Assembly: GCA_026392035.1 (NCBI GenBank)
Contig: JAPLCX010000054.1
Span: forward strand, 1 to 57,338
DNA: 57,338 nucleotides
Direction of reading: 5' to 3'
From: Candidatus Auribacterota bacterium
Lineage (GTDB): Bacteria > Auribacterota > Tritonobacteria > UBA1439
The notes under the pieces are model-generated. The model searched no databases. It saw only the letters and a program-made list of their open reading frames with translations, and had not been told where the DNA came from. The position numbers and the translations under genes are program-made. Numbering within the stretch: the stretch's first letter is position 1; every line of letters starts with the position of its first letter. Below, one piece after another: positions 50,795 to 57,338 of this stretch.

Positions 50795-51445
50795 ATGAGG
50801 GGCAAATTTATTACCATCGAGGGGCCCGAGGGGTGCGGCAAGACGACACAGTCGAATATTCTAGTCCAGCATATCAAGGAGCAGGGGTATGAGGTGATTC
50901 TTACGCGCGAGCCTGGTGGGACGAGGATCGGGGAGGTGATCAGGGCGCTCGTGCTCGATGCGAAGTATGAGGAGATGGTACCGCTCACGGAGCTGCTGCT
51001 GATGGCGGCGAGCCGCTCCCAGCATGTGCTTGAGAAGATCAGGCCCGGCCTCAAGGAAGGGAAGATGGTGATCTGTTCCCGCTTCTCCGACGCCACGATC
51101 GCCTACCAGGGGTGCGGGCGTGGTTTTGACATCGATCTGCTGAAGAGGATCAACAGAATTGCCACGGGAGGATTGGCGCCTGATCTGACGCTCGTGATCG
51201 ACATCGACGTCACCACAGGCCTCCGACGCGCCTTCGGCGTGGAAAAAGCCGAGGCGAGGAGCGGCGAGGGTGACCGCCTCGAGAGCGAGGATATCGGATT
51301 CCACGAACGGGTCAGACAGGGCTACCTGGATCTCGCGCACAAGGAGCCGGAGCGTGTGAAGGTAATAGGCGGGAGCGGGACCATCGATGAGGTGAGCGCC
51401 GCCATCAGGAAGGCAGTGGATGCAGTGGTAAGGATTACGCAGTAA
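50795..51445 (+). CDS. tmk: Thymidylate kinase
   Basis: A 216-aa kinase: P-loop EGPEGCGKTT, TREPGGTRIGE and RFSDATIAYQG, all Tmk motifs. It converts dTMP to dTDP. In Bacillus it precedes holB and ricT as here. The last residues (VVRITQ) and the stop codon fall in an aaggattacgc word, part of the element 51427-51456. Confidence 0.95.
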   Translation: MRGKFITIEGPEGCGKTTQSNILVQHIKEQGYEVILTREPGGTRIGEVIRALVLDAKYEEMVPLTELLLMAASRSQHVLEKIRPGLKEGKMVICSRFSDATIAYQGCGRGFDIDLLKRINRIATGGLAPDLTLVIDIDVTTGLRRAFGVEKAEARSGEGDRLESEDIGFHERVRQGYLDLAHKEPERVKVIGGSGTIDEVSAAIRKAVDAVVRITQ

Positions 51446-51456
51446 GGATTAAGCAA
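51427..51456. repeat. Single-arm word repeat (aaggattaagc) at the tmk end
   Basis: Two 14-bp words (taaggattacgcag, taaggattaagcaa) span the tmk stop. No complementary second arm is visible before holB, which starts 13 nt later. Confidence 0.6.
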
Positions 51457-51468
51457 GGGATAACTCGA

Positions 51469-52626
51469 ATGGCACTGAGTGAGATCAAGGGGCAGGAGCG
51501 AGCAGTGGGTCTTTTGAAGAAGAGACTCGCCGCAGGGCGGCTGGCGCACGCCTACCTTTTCTATGGGCCTGAGGGTATCGGGAAGGAGCTCACCGCGAAG
51601 AACTTCGCAAAGCTGCTCAACTGCCGCTCTCCGAGCCATGGCGACGCGTGCGACTTCTGTGAGGACTGCGTTGCCGCGGAGAAACACGTCCATCCCGACA
51701 TCATCTGGCTGCGGCCACAGGGGAAGGGCCGCGTGATTCCCATAGGCGACCCGGACAACCCTAAGAAAGGTACAGTGAGGCATTTCCAGAGAACCGTCTC
51801 GCTGAAGCCGTACATGGGAAGATGGAAGGTAGGAATTTTCACTGACGCCCACGCATTGCAGAGAGACGCTGCGGGAGCCCTGCTCAAAACGCTCGAGGAG
51901 CCTCCCGCGCACACGCTGCTCATCCTTGTTACTTCGCGTCCCGACATGCTTCTCCCGACGATCATCTCGCGCTGCCAGGCGGTGCGGTTCGAGGCCATGC
52001 CCCAGGAGACCCTTGAGGGGATACTCAGGAGCGAGTATTCGCTCGCTCGGGCAGAGGCGGGAGATCTCAGCCGCCTCATGGAGGGGCGACTGGGAGAGGC
52101 GGTGAGGGCGTTGCGCGAGGAACGGCTCGGCGGGACGAGAGAGCTGACGGCGCGCCTGGCGGATGGGGACAGGGGATACTGGAGCACGGTTGCGAAACTC
52201 CTCAGCGTCATCGACAGTTCGGTGATGCGCACTGAAGAAGCCGTTGAATGGGAGCTTGCGGAAAAGGGGATACGGGCGCGGCGCAGTGAAGAAAGGACTG
52301 CCGCGCGTGAAGAGGAGGGAGAAGATGTCGAGGAGCAGCGCGAGGCGTTCGCCGCGGGCGAGGTGAGGCGCAGGCAGGAGGAATTATTGAAGGAGCTTCT
52401 CACATGGTACAGGGATCTCATGGTCTGGAAGCTCACGGCCTCGGGAGAGCTGCTGGTAGGCGCGGGAGGGGCTGTTCGGGCGGCCCGCACGGCAGGGGGC
52501 ATGAACCTCAGTTGCATTCAGGAGTCGATCCAGCTCATTGAGACTGCCCTTCGTTCCGTGAGAGGCAATACCGATTTCCGCACAGCGGTGGAGAACCTTC
52601 TCGTGCAGTTGGTGGCGATGCGGTGA
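51469..52626 (+). CDS. holB: DNA polymerase III delta-prime subunit
   Basis: A 385-aa clamp-loader protein: GQERAVGLLKKRL, FYGPEGIGKEL (modified P-loop), the zinc module C..C..C..C (CRSPSHGDACDFCEDC) and RAPADAHALQRDAAGALLKTLEE-type helper residues. It is longer than usual because of a charged Glu/Arg-rich insert (about 260-310, REEEGEDVEEQREAF). Location after tmk and before ricT is the standard order. Confidence 0.92.
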   Translation: MALSEIKGQERAVGLLKKRLAAGRLAHAYLFYGPEGIGKELTAKNFAKLLNCRSPSHGDACDFCEDCVAAEKHVHPDIIWLRPQGKGRVIPIGDPDNPKKGTVRHFQRTVSLKPYMGRWKVGIFTDAHALQRDAAGALLKTLEEPPAHTLLILVTSRPDMLLPTIISRCQAVRFEAMPQETLEGILRSEYSLARAEAGDLSRLMEGRLGEAVRALREERLGGTRELTARLADGDRGYWSTVAKLLSVIDSSVMRTEEAVEWELAEKGIRARRSEERTAAREEEGEDVEEQREAFAAGEVRRRQEELLKELLTWYRDLMVWKLTASGELLVGAGGAVRAARTAGGMNLSCIQESIQLIETALRSVRGNTDFRTAVENLLVQLVAMR

Positions 52627-52800
52627 GGGCCCGTCAATGCGCAGCCCGTGAGGAGTGAAGGAGGCAGGGGCTCAATGGGGGATCAGCGCGTGAGCGTATC
52701 ACTCACGTGCTCGATTGCGAGCTTGCCCTGCTTGTCCCGAGCATTGCGAGGGGAGCGAAGTCGAAGGGATAGCTTGATGTCTGGGAATTTCAATGTTTTA

Positions 52801-52884
52801 ACCACTGAGGGCACTGAATTTACTGAAAACCGAAGAATAGACAATGTTTTCAGTGTTCTCAGTATATTCAGTGTCTTCAGTGGT
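52801..52884. repeat. Word-repeat hairpin (cactgaagN words)
   Basis: The left arm accactgagggcactgaatt (52801-52820) and onward pairs with gttttcagtgttctcagtat... (52846-52884). Same 9-bp word family as the inner arms at 16270-16340. It lies in the 278-bp gap between holB and ricT, which otherwise shows a short fragment of the GCATTGCGAG-type repeat (about 52740-52770). Confidence 0.8.
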
Positions 52885-52904
52885 ATAAATATAGGGAGGC
52901 AATC

Positions 52905-53726
52905 GTGTATAAGGTCGTTGAGGTGAGGCTCAGAGAATTAGGAAGGATGCACTATTTCAACTGCGGGCAACAGAACTATCCCGTCGGCGAGTATGTGATC
53001 GTGGAGGCGGACCGCGGTGAGGACTACGGCTTCGTCATGTCCGAAGCCGAGATGATCCTGGATAGCGAAGTGGAGCACCCCCTCCGGAACATCATCCGGC
53101 GGCTCACCCCCGCTGACGAGCAAAAGATCACGGAGAACAGCAGGGACGCCAAAACCGCGATGGAGGTCTGCAACGGCAAGATCGTTGAGCGTAAGCTCCC
53201 GATGAAGCTCATCGACGTGGAGTATTCGTTCGACCGTGCAAAGATCATCTTCTATTTCACCGCAGAGGGGCGGGTTGACTTCAGAGACCTCGTCAGGGAT
53301 CTCGCATCCCGCTTCAAGGTGCGCATCGAGCTCAGGCAGATCGGCGTTCGGGATGAGGCGCGCATGCTCGGCGGCATCGGCTGCTGCGGGCGGCAGCTCT
53401 GCTGCGCCACGTTCCTCAAGGATTTCGAAGCGGTCAATATCCGCATGGCAAAGGAGCAGCGGCTCCCCCTCAACCCGAGCAAGATCTCGGGGCTCTGCGG
53501 ACGCCTCCTCTGCTGCCTTCGTTACGAGTCTGAGGTCTATAAGGAGCTGCAGCGCGCCATGCCGAAGGAGGGGACGACGGTGAGCACGGCGTACGGCGAG
53601 GGGCGGGTTACGGATATCAACATTCTCAAGCAGAGCGTGTCGGTCGAGCTGGAGAACGGGCGCATCGTCCAGGTGGATGTCAAGGGCGTTGACAGGCCCA
53701 AGGGGAAGAGCAGGACGAATGAGTAA
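52905..53726 (+). CDS. ricT: PSP1/RicT-family Fe-S-binding regulatory protein
   Basis: A 273-aa PSP1 C-terminal-domain protein with Cys-rich motif GGIGCCGRQLCC...GLCGRLLCC, the Fe-S ligands of RicT (YaaT). RicT is part of the Y-complex controlling mRNA processing in Firmicutes; in other bacteria the role is unclear. GTG 52905 has AGGGAGGC upstream. It overlaps the start of metG. Confidence 0.88.
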   Translation: MYKVVEVRLRELGRMHYFNCGQQNYPVGEYVIVEADRGEDYGFVMSEAEMILDSEVEHPLRNIIRRLTPADEQKITENSRDAKTAMEVCNGKIVERKLPMKLIDVEYSFDRAKIIFYFTAEGRVDFRDLVRDLASRFKVRIELRQIGVRDEARMLGGIGCCGRQLCCATFLKDFEAVNIRMAKEQRLPLNPSKISGLCGRLLCCLRYESEVYKELQRAMPKEGTTVSTAYGEGRVTDINILKQSVSVELENGRIVQVDVKGVDRPKGKSRTNE

Positions 53727-55248
53727 GGCATTCTATCTCACCACGGCGATTGATTATGTGAATGCCCTCCCCCACGTCGGGACGGCCTATGAGAAGATAG
53801 GCGCGGACGCGCTGGCGCGCTTCATGCGGCTCAAGGGCGTCGAGACCTATTTTCTCATGGGCGTGGACGAGCACAGCGCCAACGTGGAGCGGCAGGCGCG
53901 CGAGAAGGGTATGTCGCCGCAGGCGTATTGCGATGAGATGAGCGGGGAGTTTGAGGCTGTCTGGCGCGCGCTGGGGGTATCGTATGACCGTTTCATCAGA
54001 ACCTCCCAGCGTACTCACGTTGAAACGGTGAGAGCGATTTTTAAAACGATATATGAAAAGGGCGAAATTTATCGGGGGATGTACCGCGGGTGGTATTGCC
54101 TCTCGTGTGAGGCGTTCCTCAAGGATTCTGATCTTGTCGACGGTCTCTGCCCCTCGCATGGAAAGAAGCCCCAGTGGATCGAGGAGGAGAACTATTTCTT
54201 TGCGCTCTCGCGCTATCAGGGTGCGCTCAGGAAGCACATTGAGGATCACCCCTCCTTTATCCGCCCCGAAATCAGGAGGAATGAGATCGTGCGTTTCCTC
54301 TCGGAGGGGCTGGAGGACATAAGCGTCTCGCGCGCCGGGGTGGCGTGGGGCATCCGGTGCCCCTTCGATGAATCGCAGGCGATCTACGTCTGGTTTGACG
54401 CCCTGATAAACTACGTTTCTGGGGCGGGGTATCTGGATGAACCGGAGGCGTACGCGCATCGCTGGCCGGCGGACGTGCACATCATAGGAAAGGACATCAC
54501 CCGGTTCCACTGTCTGATCTGGCCGGCGATGCTCATGGCCGCCGGCCTCCCCCTGCCGAAGTCGGTCTGGGGGCACGGCTTTGTGCGTCTCGGCGGTGAG
54601 AAGATGAGCAAAACCAGGGGGACCGCCGTGGATCCGGTGAACATCGCGCGAGAGTACGGGGCCGACGCGCTGCGCTATTTCCTCCTCAGGGAGGTCCCCT
54701 TCGACCGGGACGGTGAGTTCACGATGGAGAAGTTCCTCACGAGATACCAGGCTGACCTCGCGAATGATCTCGGCAATCTCTGCCAGAGGACGCTCGTACT
54801 CGTCATGAAATACCTTGACGGCGCGATACCGGCGCCTTCGGCGGATGTCGCGGATACGGACGGAGCGCTGCGGGGCGTCCTCGCTGGCATTCGGGAACCG
54901 TTCTGCAGCGATATGGAGGGGCTCCGCTTCAGCGCGGCGCTTGAAAGGATCTGGTCGGCCGTGGCCCACTGCAACAGGTATATAGATGAATCCGCCCCCT
55001 GGAGGCTCCGCAAGGATGCCGGGCAGCAGGCGCGATTCGCGGCGGTAGTGTATAATCTCTGCGAGTCGCTGCGTATCCTCTCTATCCTTATCCAGCCCAT
55101 TATGCCGATGGCGGCGGCGGCGATCAGGGCGCAGCTGGGCCTCCCGGCGTCGTCGGCGGGCGCTTGGAGCGACGCGGGGCGTTGGGGCATGCTCACTCCG
55201 GGAGCGAAGATAGGGGAGGTCAGGCCGATATTCCCCAGGAAAGAGTAG
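53719..55248 (+). CDS. metG: Methionyl-tRNA synthetase
   Basis: A 509-aa class I synthetase of the short type (without a C-terminal tRNA-binding domain): HIGH-type motif PHVGTAYEKI, KMSKT (GEKMSKTRGT) and the WFDALINY segment. ATG 53719 overlaps the ricT stop (ATGAGTAA). No MetRS C-terminal EMAP domain is visible. Confidence 0.93.
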   Translation: MSKAFYLTTAIDYVNALPHVGTAYEKIGADALARFMRLKGVETYFLMGVDEHSANVERQAREKGMSPQAYCDEMSGEFEAVWRALGVSYDRFIRTSQRTHVETVRAIFKTIYEKGEIYRGMYRGWYCLSCEAFLKDSDLVDGLCPSHGKKPQWIEEENYFFALSRYQGALRKHIEDHPSFIRPEIRRNEIVRFLSEGLEDISVSRAGVAWGIRCPFDESQAIYVWFDALINYVSGAGYLDEPEAYAHRWPADVHIIGKDITRFHCLIWPAMLMAAGLPLPKSVWGHGFVRLGGEKMSKTRGTAVDPVNIAREYGADALRYFLLREVPFDRDGEFTMEKFLTRYQADLANDLGNLCQRTLVLVMKYLDGAIPAPSADVADTDGALRGVLAGIREPFCSDMEGLRFSAALERIWSAVAHCNRYIDESAPWRLRKDAGQQARFAAVVYNLCESLRILSILIQPIMPMAAAAIRAQLGLPASSAGAWSDAGRWGMLTPGAKIGEVRPIFPRKE

Positions 55249-55249
55249 C

Positions 55250-55341
55250 GGTAAGGATTAAGCCGTAAGGATTAAGCTATACGTGGTATGGAATATATGT
55301 ATTTGCTTACTGCTTACTGCTTACTGCTTAATCCTTAATCC
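55250..55341. repeat. Word-repeat hairpin (aaggattaagc words) between metG and tatD
   Basis: The left arm (55250-55277) has two 14-bp words gtaaggattaagcc/gtaaggattaagct. The right arm (55304-55341) has gcttactgcttactgcttac and ...taatccttaatcc. It starts 2 nt after the metG stop TAG. Confidence 0.8.
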
Positions 55342-55353
55342 TGGTTGCTATCC

Positions 55354-56127
55354 ATGCTCATTGATACTCACGCGCACCTCACTGACAATAAGTTCAGCGG
55401 CGATCTGAACGAGGTGATTGCCCGGGCGGAGGAGAACGGTGTTTCCGCCATCATCGATGTGGGGGAGAGCCTCGCCACGTCGCGCCGGTGCCTCGCGCAC
55501 GCGGGACAGCACAGGAATATTTTTTCATCGGTGGGAATCCACCCCCACCACGCCGCGGGCGCTTCGGAGACGGACCTGGAGGGAATCGCGCGTCTCGCAG
55601 ATGATCTTACGGTTGTTGCCATCGGCGAAACGGGGCTCGATTACTATCGCCGGTCGGCCTCTGGCGAGTCGCAGGTGAAGTTGTTCAAGAGATTGCTGCA
55701 GCTTGCGATTGAGAAGGGGCTGCCGGTGATCGTGCACTGCCGTGATGCCTATGCAGACGTGATCGCTCTGTTAAGAGAGGCCGGTGGCGAGGGCGTGCGG
55801 GGGGTGCTCCACTGCTTTTCGGGGAACGGCGGGGATGCGGACGCGCTCCTTGAGATGGGATATTATATTTCTGTCGGCGGGCCGTTGACCTATCCGGGGA
55901 ATGCCTTGCTGAGGAGCATTGTGCGGCATTTGCCGCTGGAGCGCATTCTTGTGGAGACCGACTGCCCCTATCTTCCGCCGCAGGGGCATCGCGGGAAAAG
56001 GAATGAGCCCGCGTATCTGGCATTTGTAGTAGAGGGGCTGGCGCGGCTCCGCGGTAGTACGGTCGCGGAGATCGAATCGATCACCACGTCAAATGCCCTT
56101 AAGTTGTTTAACAAAATAAGGCAATAG
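55354..56127 (+). CDS. tatD: TatD family metal-dependent hydrolase (DNase)
   Basis: A 257-aa amidohydrolase-fold protein with metal ligands LIDTHAHL, GETGLDYY, VIVHCRDAY, LHCFSG and ETDCPYLPP, all TatD motifs. Metal-dependent DNase activity is known for the family. ATG 55354 is preferred to 55345. It follows metG as in Bacillus (metS-yabD). Confidence 0.95.
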   Translation: MLIDTHAHLTDNKFSGDLNEVIARAEENGVSAIIDVGESLATSRRCLAHAGQHRNIFSSVGIHPHHAAGASETDLEGIARLADDLTVVAIGETGLDYYRRSASGESQVKLFKRLLQLAIEKGLPVIVHCRDAYADVIALLREAGGEGVRGVLHCFSGNGGDADALLEMGYYISVGGPLTYPGNALLRSIVRHLPLERILVETDCPYLPPQGHRGKRNEPAYLAFVVEGLARLRGSTVAEIESITTSNALKLFNKIRQ

Positions 56128-56130
56128 AAC

Positions 56131-56265
56131 TTCAAAAGCCAAAATTCAAAACAAATTCCAAATCACGAATGCAAAATCACGAATATAGGCCGCATGGTCA
56201 ATATCGAAGTTTCGAGCTTTGGATTTATTTTGGATTTTGAGATTTGAAGTTTGAGATTTTGATTT
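56131..56265. repeat. Word-repeat inverted element (ttcaaaa/aaattcc words)
   Basis: AT-rich left words (ttcaaaagccaaaattcaaa and onward, 56131-56184) are answered by right words (gagctttggatttattttgg, 56214 onward). It starts 3 nt after the tatD stop. Confidence 0.65.
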
Positions 56266-56280
56266 CTCAGGCGTACGATC

Positions 56281-57183
56281 ATGATGCGCGTACAGAAACA
56301 ACAACTTGTCATACTACACGAAGATAGTACACCCAGGGGAAGAAGCCTCTGGCACCAGGCATGGCGCAGGCTCCTCAGAAACAAAATGGCGGTGGGCGGA
56401 GGGATTGTGGTTGTTGCCATGGCCGTGCTCGCCGTCGCCGCGCCCTGGCTTTCTCCGTATGGCTACGACGAGACCTCCGCTGCGCAGTTCCAGCCGCCCT
56501 CCGCGAAGCACCTCATGGGAACGGACATTCACGGACGCGATCTCCTGACGCGCGTTCTGTACGGGGCGAGGCTCTCGCTGAGCATCGGCCTTGTGGCGAC
56601 GCTTGTGAGCGTCGTCATCGGTGTCGGCTACGGAGCGGTATCAGGCTATGCCGGCGGTGAGGCTGACAACGTCATGATGCGCATCGTGGACATTATCTAC
56701 TCGCTGCCGTACATGTTCTTTGTCATCATCCTCGTCGCCGTGTTCGGGCGAAGCGTCCTCCTCCTTTTCTTGGCGCTTGGGGCGGTCCAGTGGCTCACGG
56801 TCGCCCGAATCGTGCGCGGCCAGGTGCTCTCCATCAGGGAAAAGGAATTCATCCAGGCGAGTCACGCCGTGGGAGCGGGGCACCTCAGGATTATTGTCAA
56901 TCATCTCCTCCCGAATGTGCTGGGCCCGGTGGTTGTCTATATGACGCTGACGGTCCCCGCCGTGATGCTCCAGGAGGCGTTTTTGAGTTTCCTCGGCCTC
57001 GGTGTCCCGCCCCCCTCAAGCTCATGGGGAACGCTCATCGCCGATGGCGCCTCCGGCATTAACATGCTGCGAATCTACTGGTGGCTGCTCGTCTTCCCGG
57101 GCGCCGCCATGGCCCTGACGCTCCTCGCGCTCAACTTTTTCGGCGACGGCCTCCGCGATGCGATTGATCCGCAGTTGAGGTAA
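56281..57183 (+). CDS. ABC transporter permease (DppC/OppC-like)
   Basis: A 300-aa permease: N-terminal OppC_N segment (LLRNKMAVGGG), WLSPYGYDE, HLMGTDIHGRDLLTRVLYGARLSL, then five or six transmembrane helices with the binding-protein-dependent transport EAA loop (ASHAVGAGHLRIIVNHLLPN). It serves oligo/dipeptide or nickel-type uptake. Its usual partner permease, ATPases and binding protein are not in the window; upstream is tatD and downstream a possible transposon end. No ribosome-binding site is evident at ATG 56281. Confidence 0.9.
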   Translation: MMRVQKQQLVILHEDSTPRGRSLWHQAWRRLLRNKMAVGGGIVVVAMAVLAVAAPWLSPYGYDETSAAQFQPPSAKHLMGTDIHGRDLLTRVLYGARLSLSIGLVATLVSVVIGVGYGAVSGYAGGEADNVMMRIVDIIYSLPYMFFVIILVAVFGRSVLLLFLALGAVQWLTVARIVRGQVLSIREKEFIQASHAVGAGHLRIIVNHLLPNVLGPVVVYMTLTVPAVMLQEAFLSFLGLGVPPPSSSWGTLIADGASGINMLRIYWWLLVFPGAAMALTLLALNFFGDGLRDAIDPQLR

Positions 57184-57204
57184 AAATATGTAGAATGCTG
57201 TTCC

Positions 57205-57246
57205 GGAACAATTAAAACCGGACAGTGGGAACAATTAAAACCGGAC
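57205..57246. repeat. Two 19-bp direct repeats, possible transposon end
   Basis: GGAACAATTAAAACCGGAC occurs at 57205-57223 and 57228-57246, a 23-bp period, 22 nt after the permease stop. Multiple short direct repeats at an end are typical of IS21-like elements, but the rest lies beyond the window. A perfect palindrome GAGCCCCCATGGGGGCTC (57288-57305) follows. Confidence 0.5.
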
Positions 57247-57338
57247 TGGTGTAAGGAGTATCCTGTTCTTTGACAGAGGGAAGAGAGGAGCCCCCATGGG
57301 GGCTCGCGGCCTAACTTGACTGGTACTAATTATTGTGT

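Noticed and set aside
53680-54969. 429-aa reading frame antisense to metG
   Set aside because: Shadow frame of a conserved synthetase, with no family resemblance or ribosome-binding site.
1-57338. tRNA, rRNA and riboswitch genes
   Set aside because: I looked through the intergenic regions and saw no cloverleaf with TTCGANNC in proper context and no known riboswitch core; most gaps are explained by repeat elements.

Overview
The window (57.3 kb, mostly GC-rich) looks like the chromosome of an uncultured, probably anaerobic, Gram-negative bacterium. Several radical SAM and Fe-S enzymes, two molybdenum hydroxylases and a dihydropyrimidine-dehydrogenase-like protein suggest an anaerobe. Secreted proteins with Thr/Pro-rich linkers, a lipid-A-phosphate-methyltransferase-like enzyme and an ArnT-like glycosyltransferase suggest an outer membrane. 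The housekeeping gene order (mcsA-mcsB-clpC-radA-ispD-ispF-[gltX remnant]-cysS, then tmk-holB-ricT-metG-tatD) matches the Firmicutes type, but ctsR is absent. My low-confidence guess is a candidate phylum near Omnitrophota/Auribacterota/PVC. No rRNA, tRNA or CRISPR array was seen.

Layout. 0-4 kb: a Tes/MJ0619-type radical SAM protein, a second radical SAM protein and a CDP-alcohol phosphatidyltransferase, a possible lipid-modification group. 4.8-8.4 kb: CHASE4-HAMP-PAS histidine kinase and two single-domain response regulators. 8.4-10.4 kb: inositol-phosphate synthase and upp. 10.7-22.7 kb: molybdenum-hydroxylase/nucleobase region (mocA, xdhC, moaD-like, three-subunit hydroxylase, DPD-like flavoprotein, methyltransferase, ssnA), interrupted at 12.2-13.4 kb by an AT-rich insert of nuclease-like gene + hicA (amber-interrupted) + hicB. 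22.7-26.5 kb: Ste24 protease, small membrane proteins, SPFH protein and a split EamA/SMR pair. 26.8-34.5 kb: two paralogous secreted metallo-beta-lactamase proteins, a GT39-like transferase and small enzymes. 34.9-38.9 kb: a second complete molybdenum hydroxylase with its own MoaD-like protein. 39-41 kb: an ISL3-type insertion sequence with perfect 8-bp target duplication, sitting inside a beta-propeller/TP-linker gene. 41.3-57 kb: stress-protease, isoprenoid, tRNA-synthetase and replication genes, then an ABC permease and a possible transposon end.

The most unusual property is between the genes. At least fifteen intergenic elements are built from short tandem 'words' (for example a 10-bp acacagatNN unit, a 9-bp cactgaagN unit, a 14-bp unit containing taaggattaagc, a 7-bp tcccaaa unit). 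Most have a second arm of reverse-complement words, and some are nested, one family inside another. Several are fused to the ends of genes, so that they encode the last residues and stop codon (upp, mocA, mcsB, ispD, ispF, cysS, tmk). A 229-bp MITE with near-identical ends to the resident ISL3 element has inserted into one of them, and a frameshifted gltX 3-prime remnant lies between two others. These elements, and the shared C-terminal domain of the secreted proteins, are the best candidates here for something undescribed.
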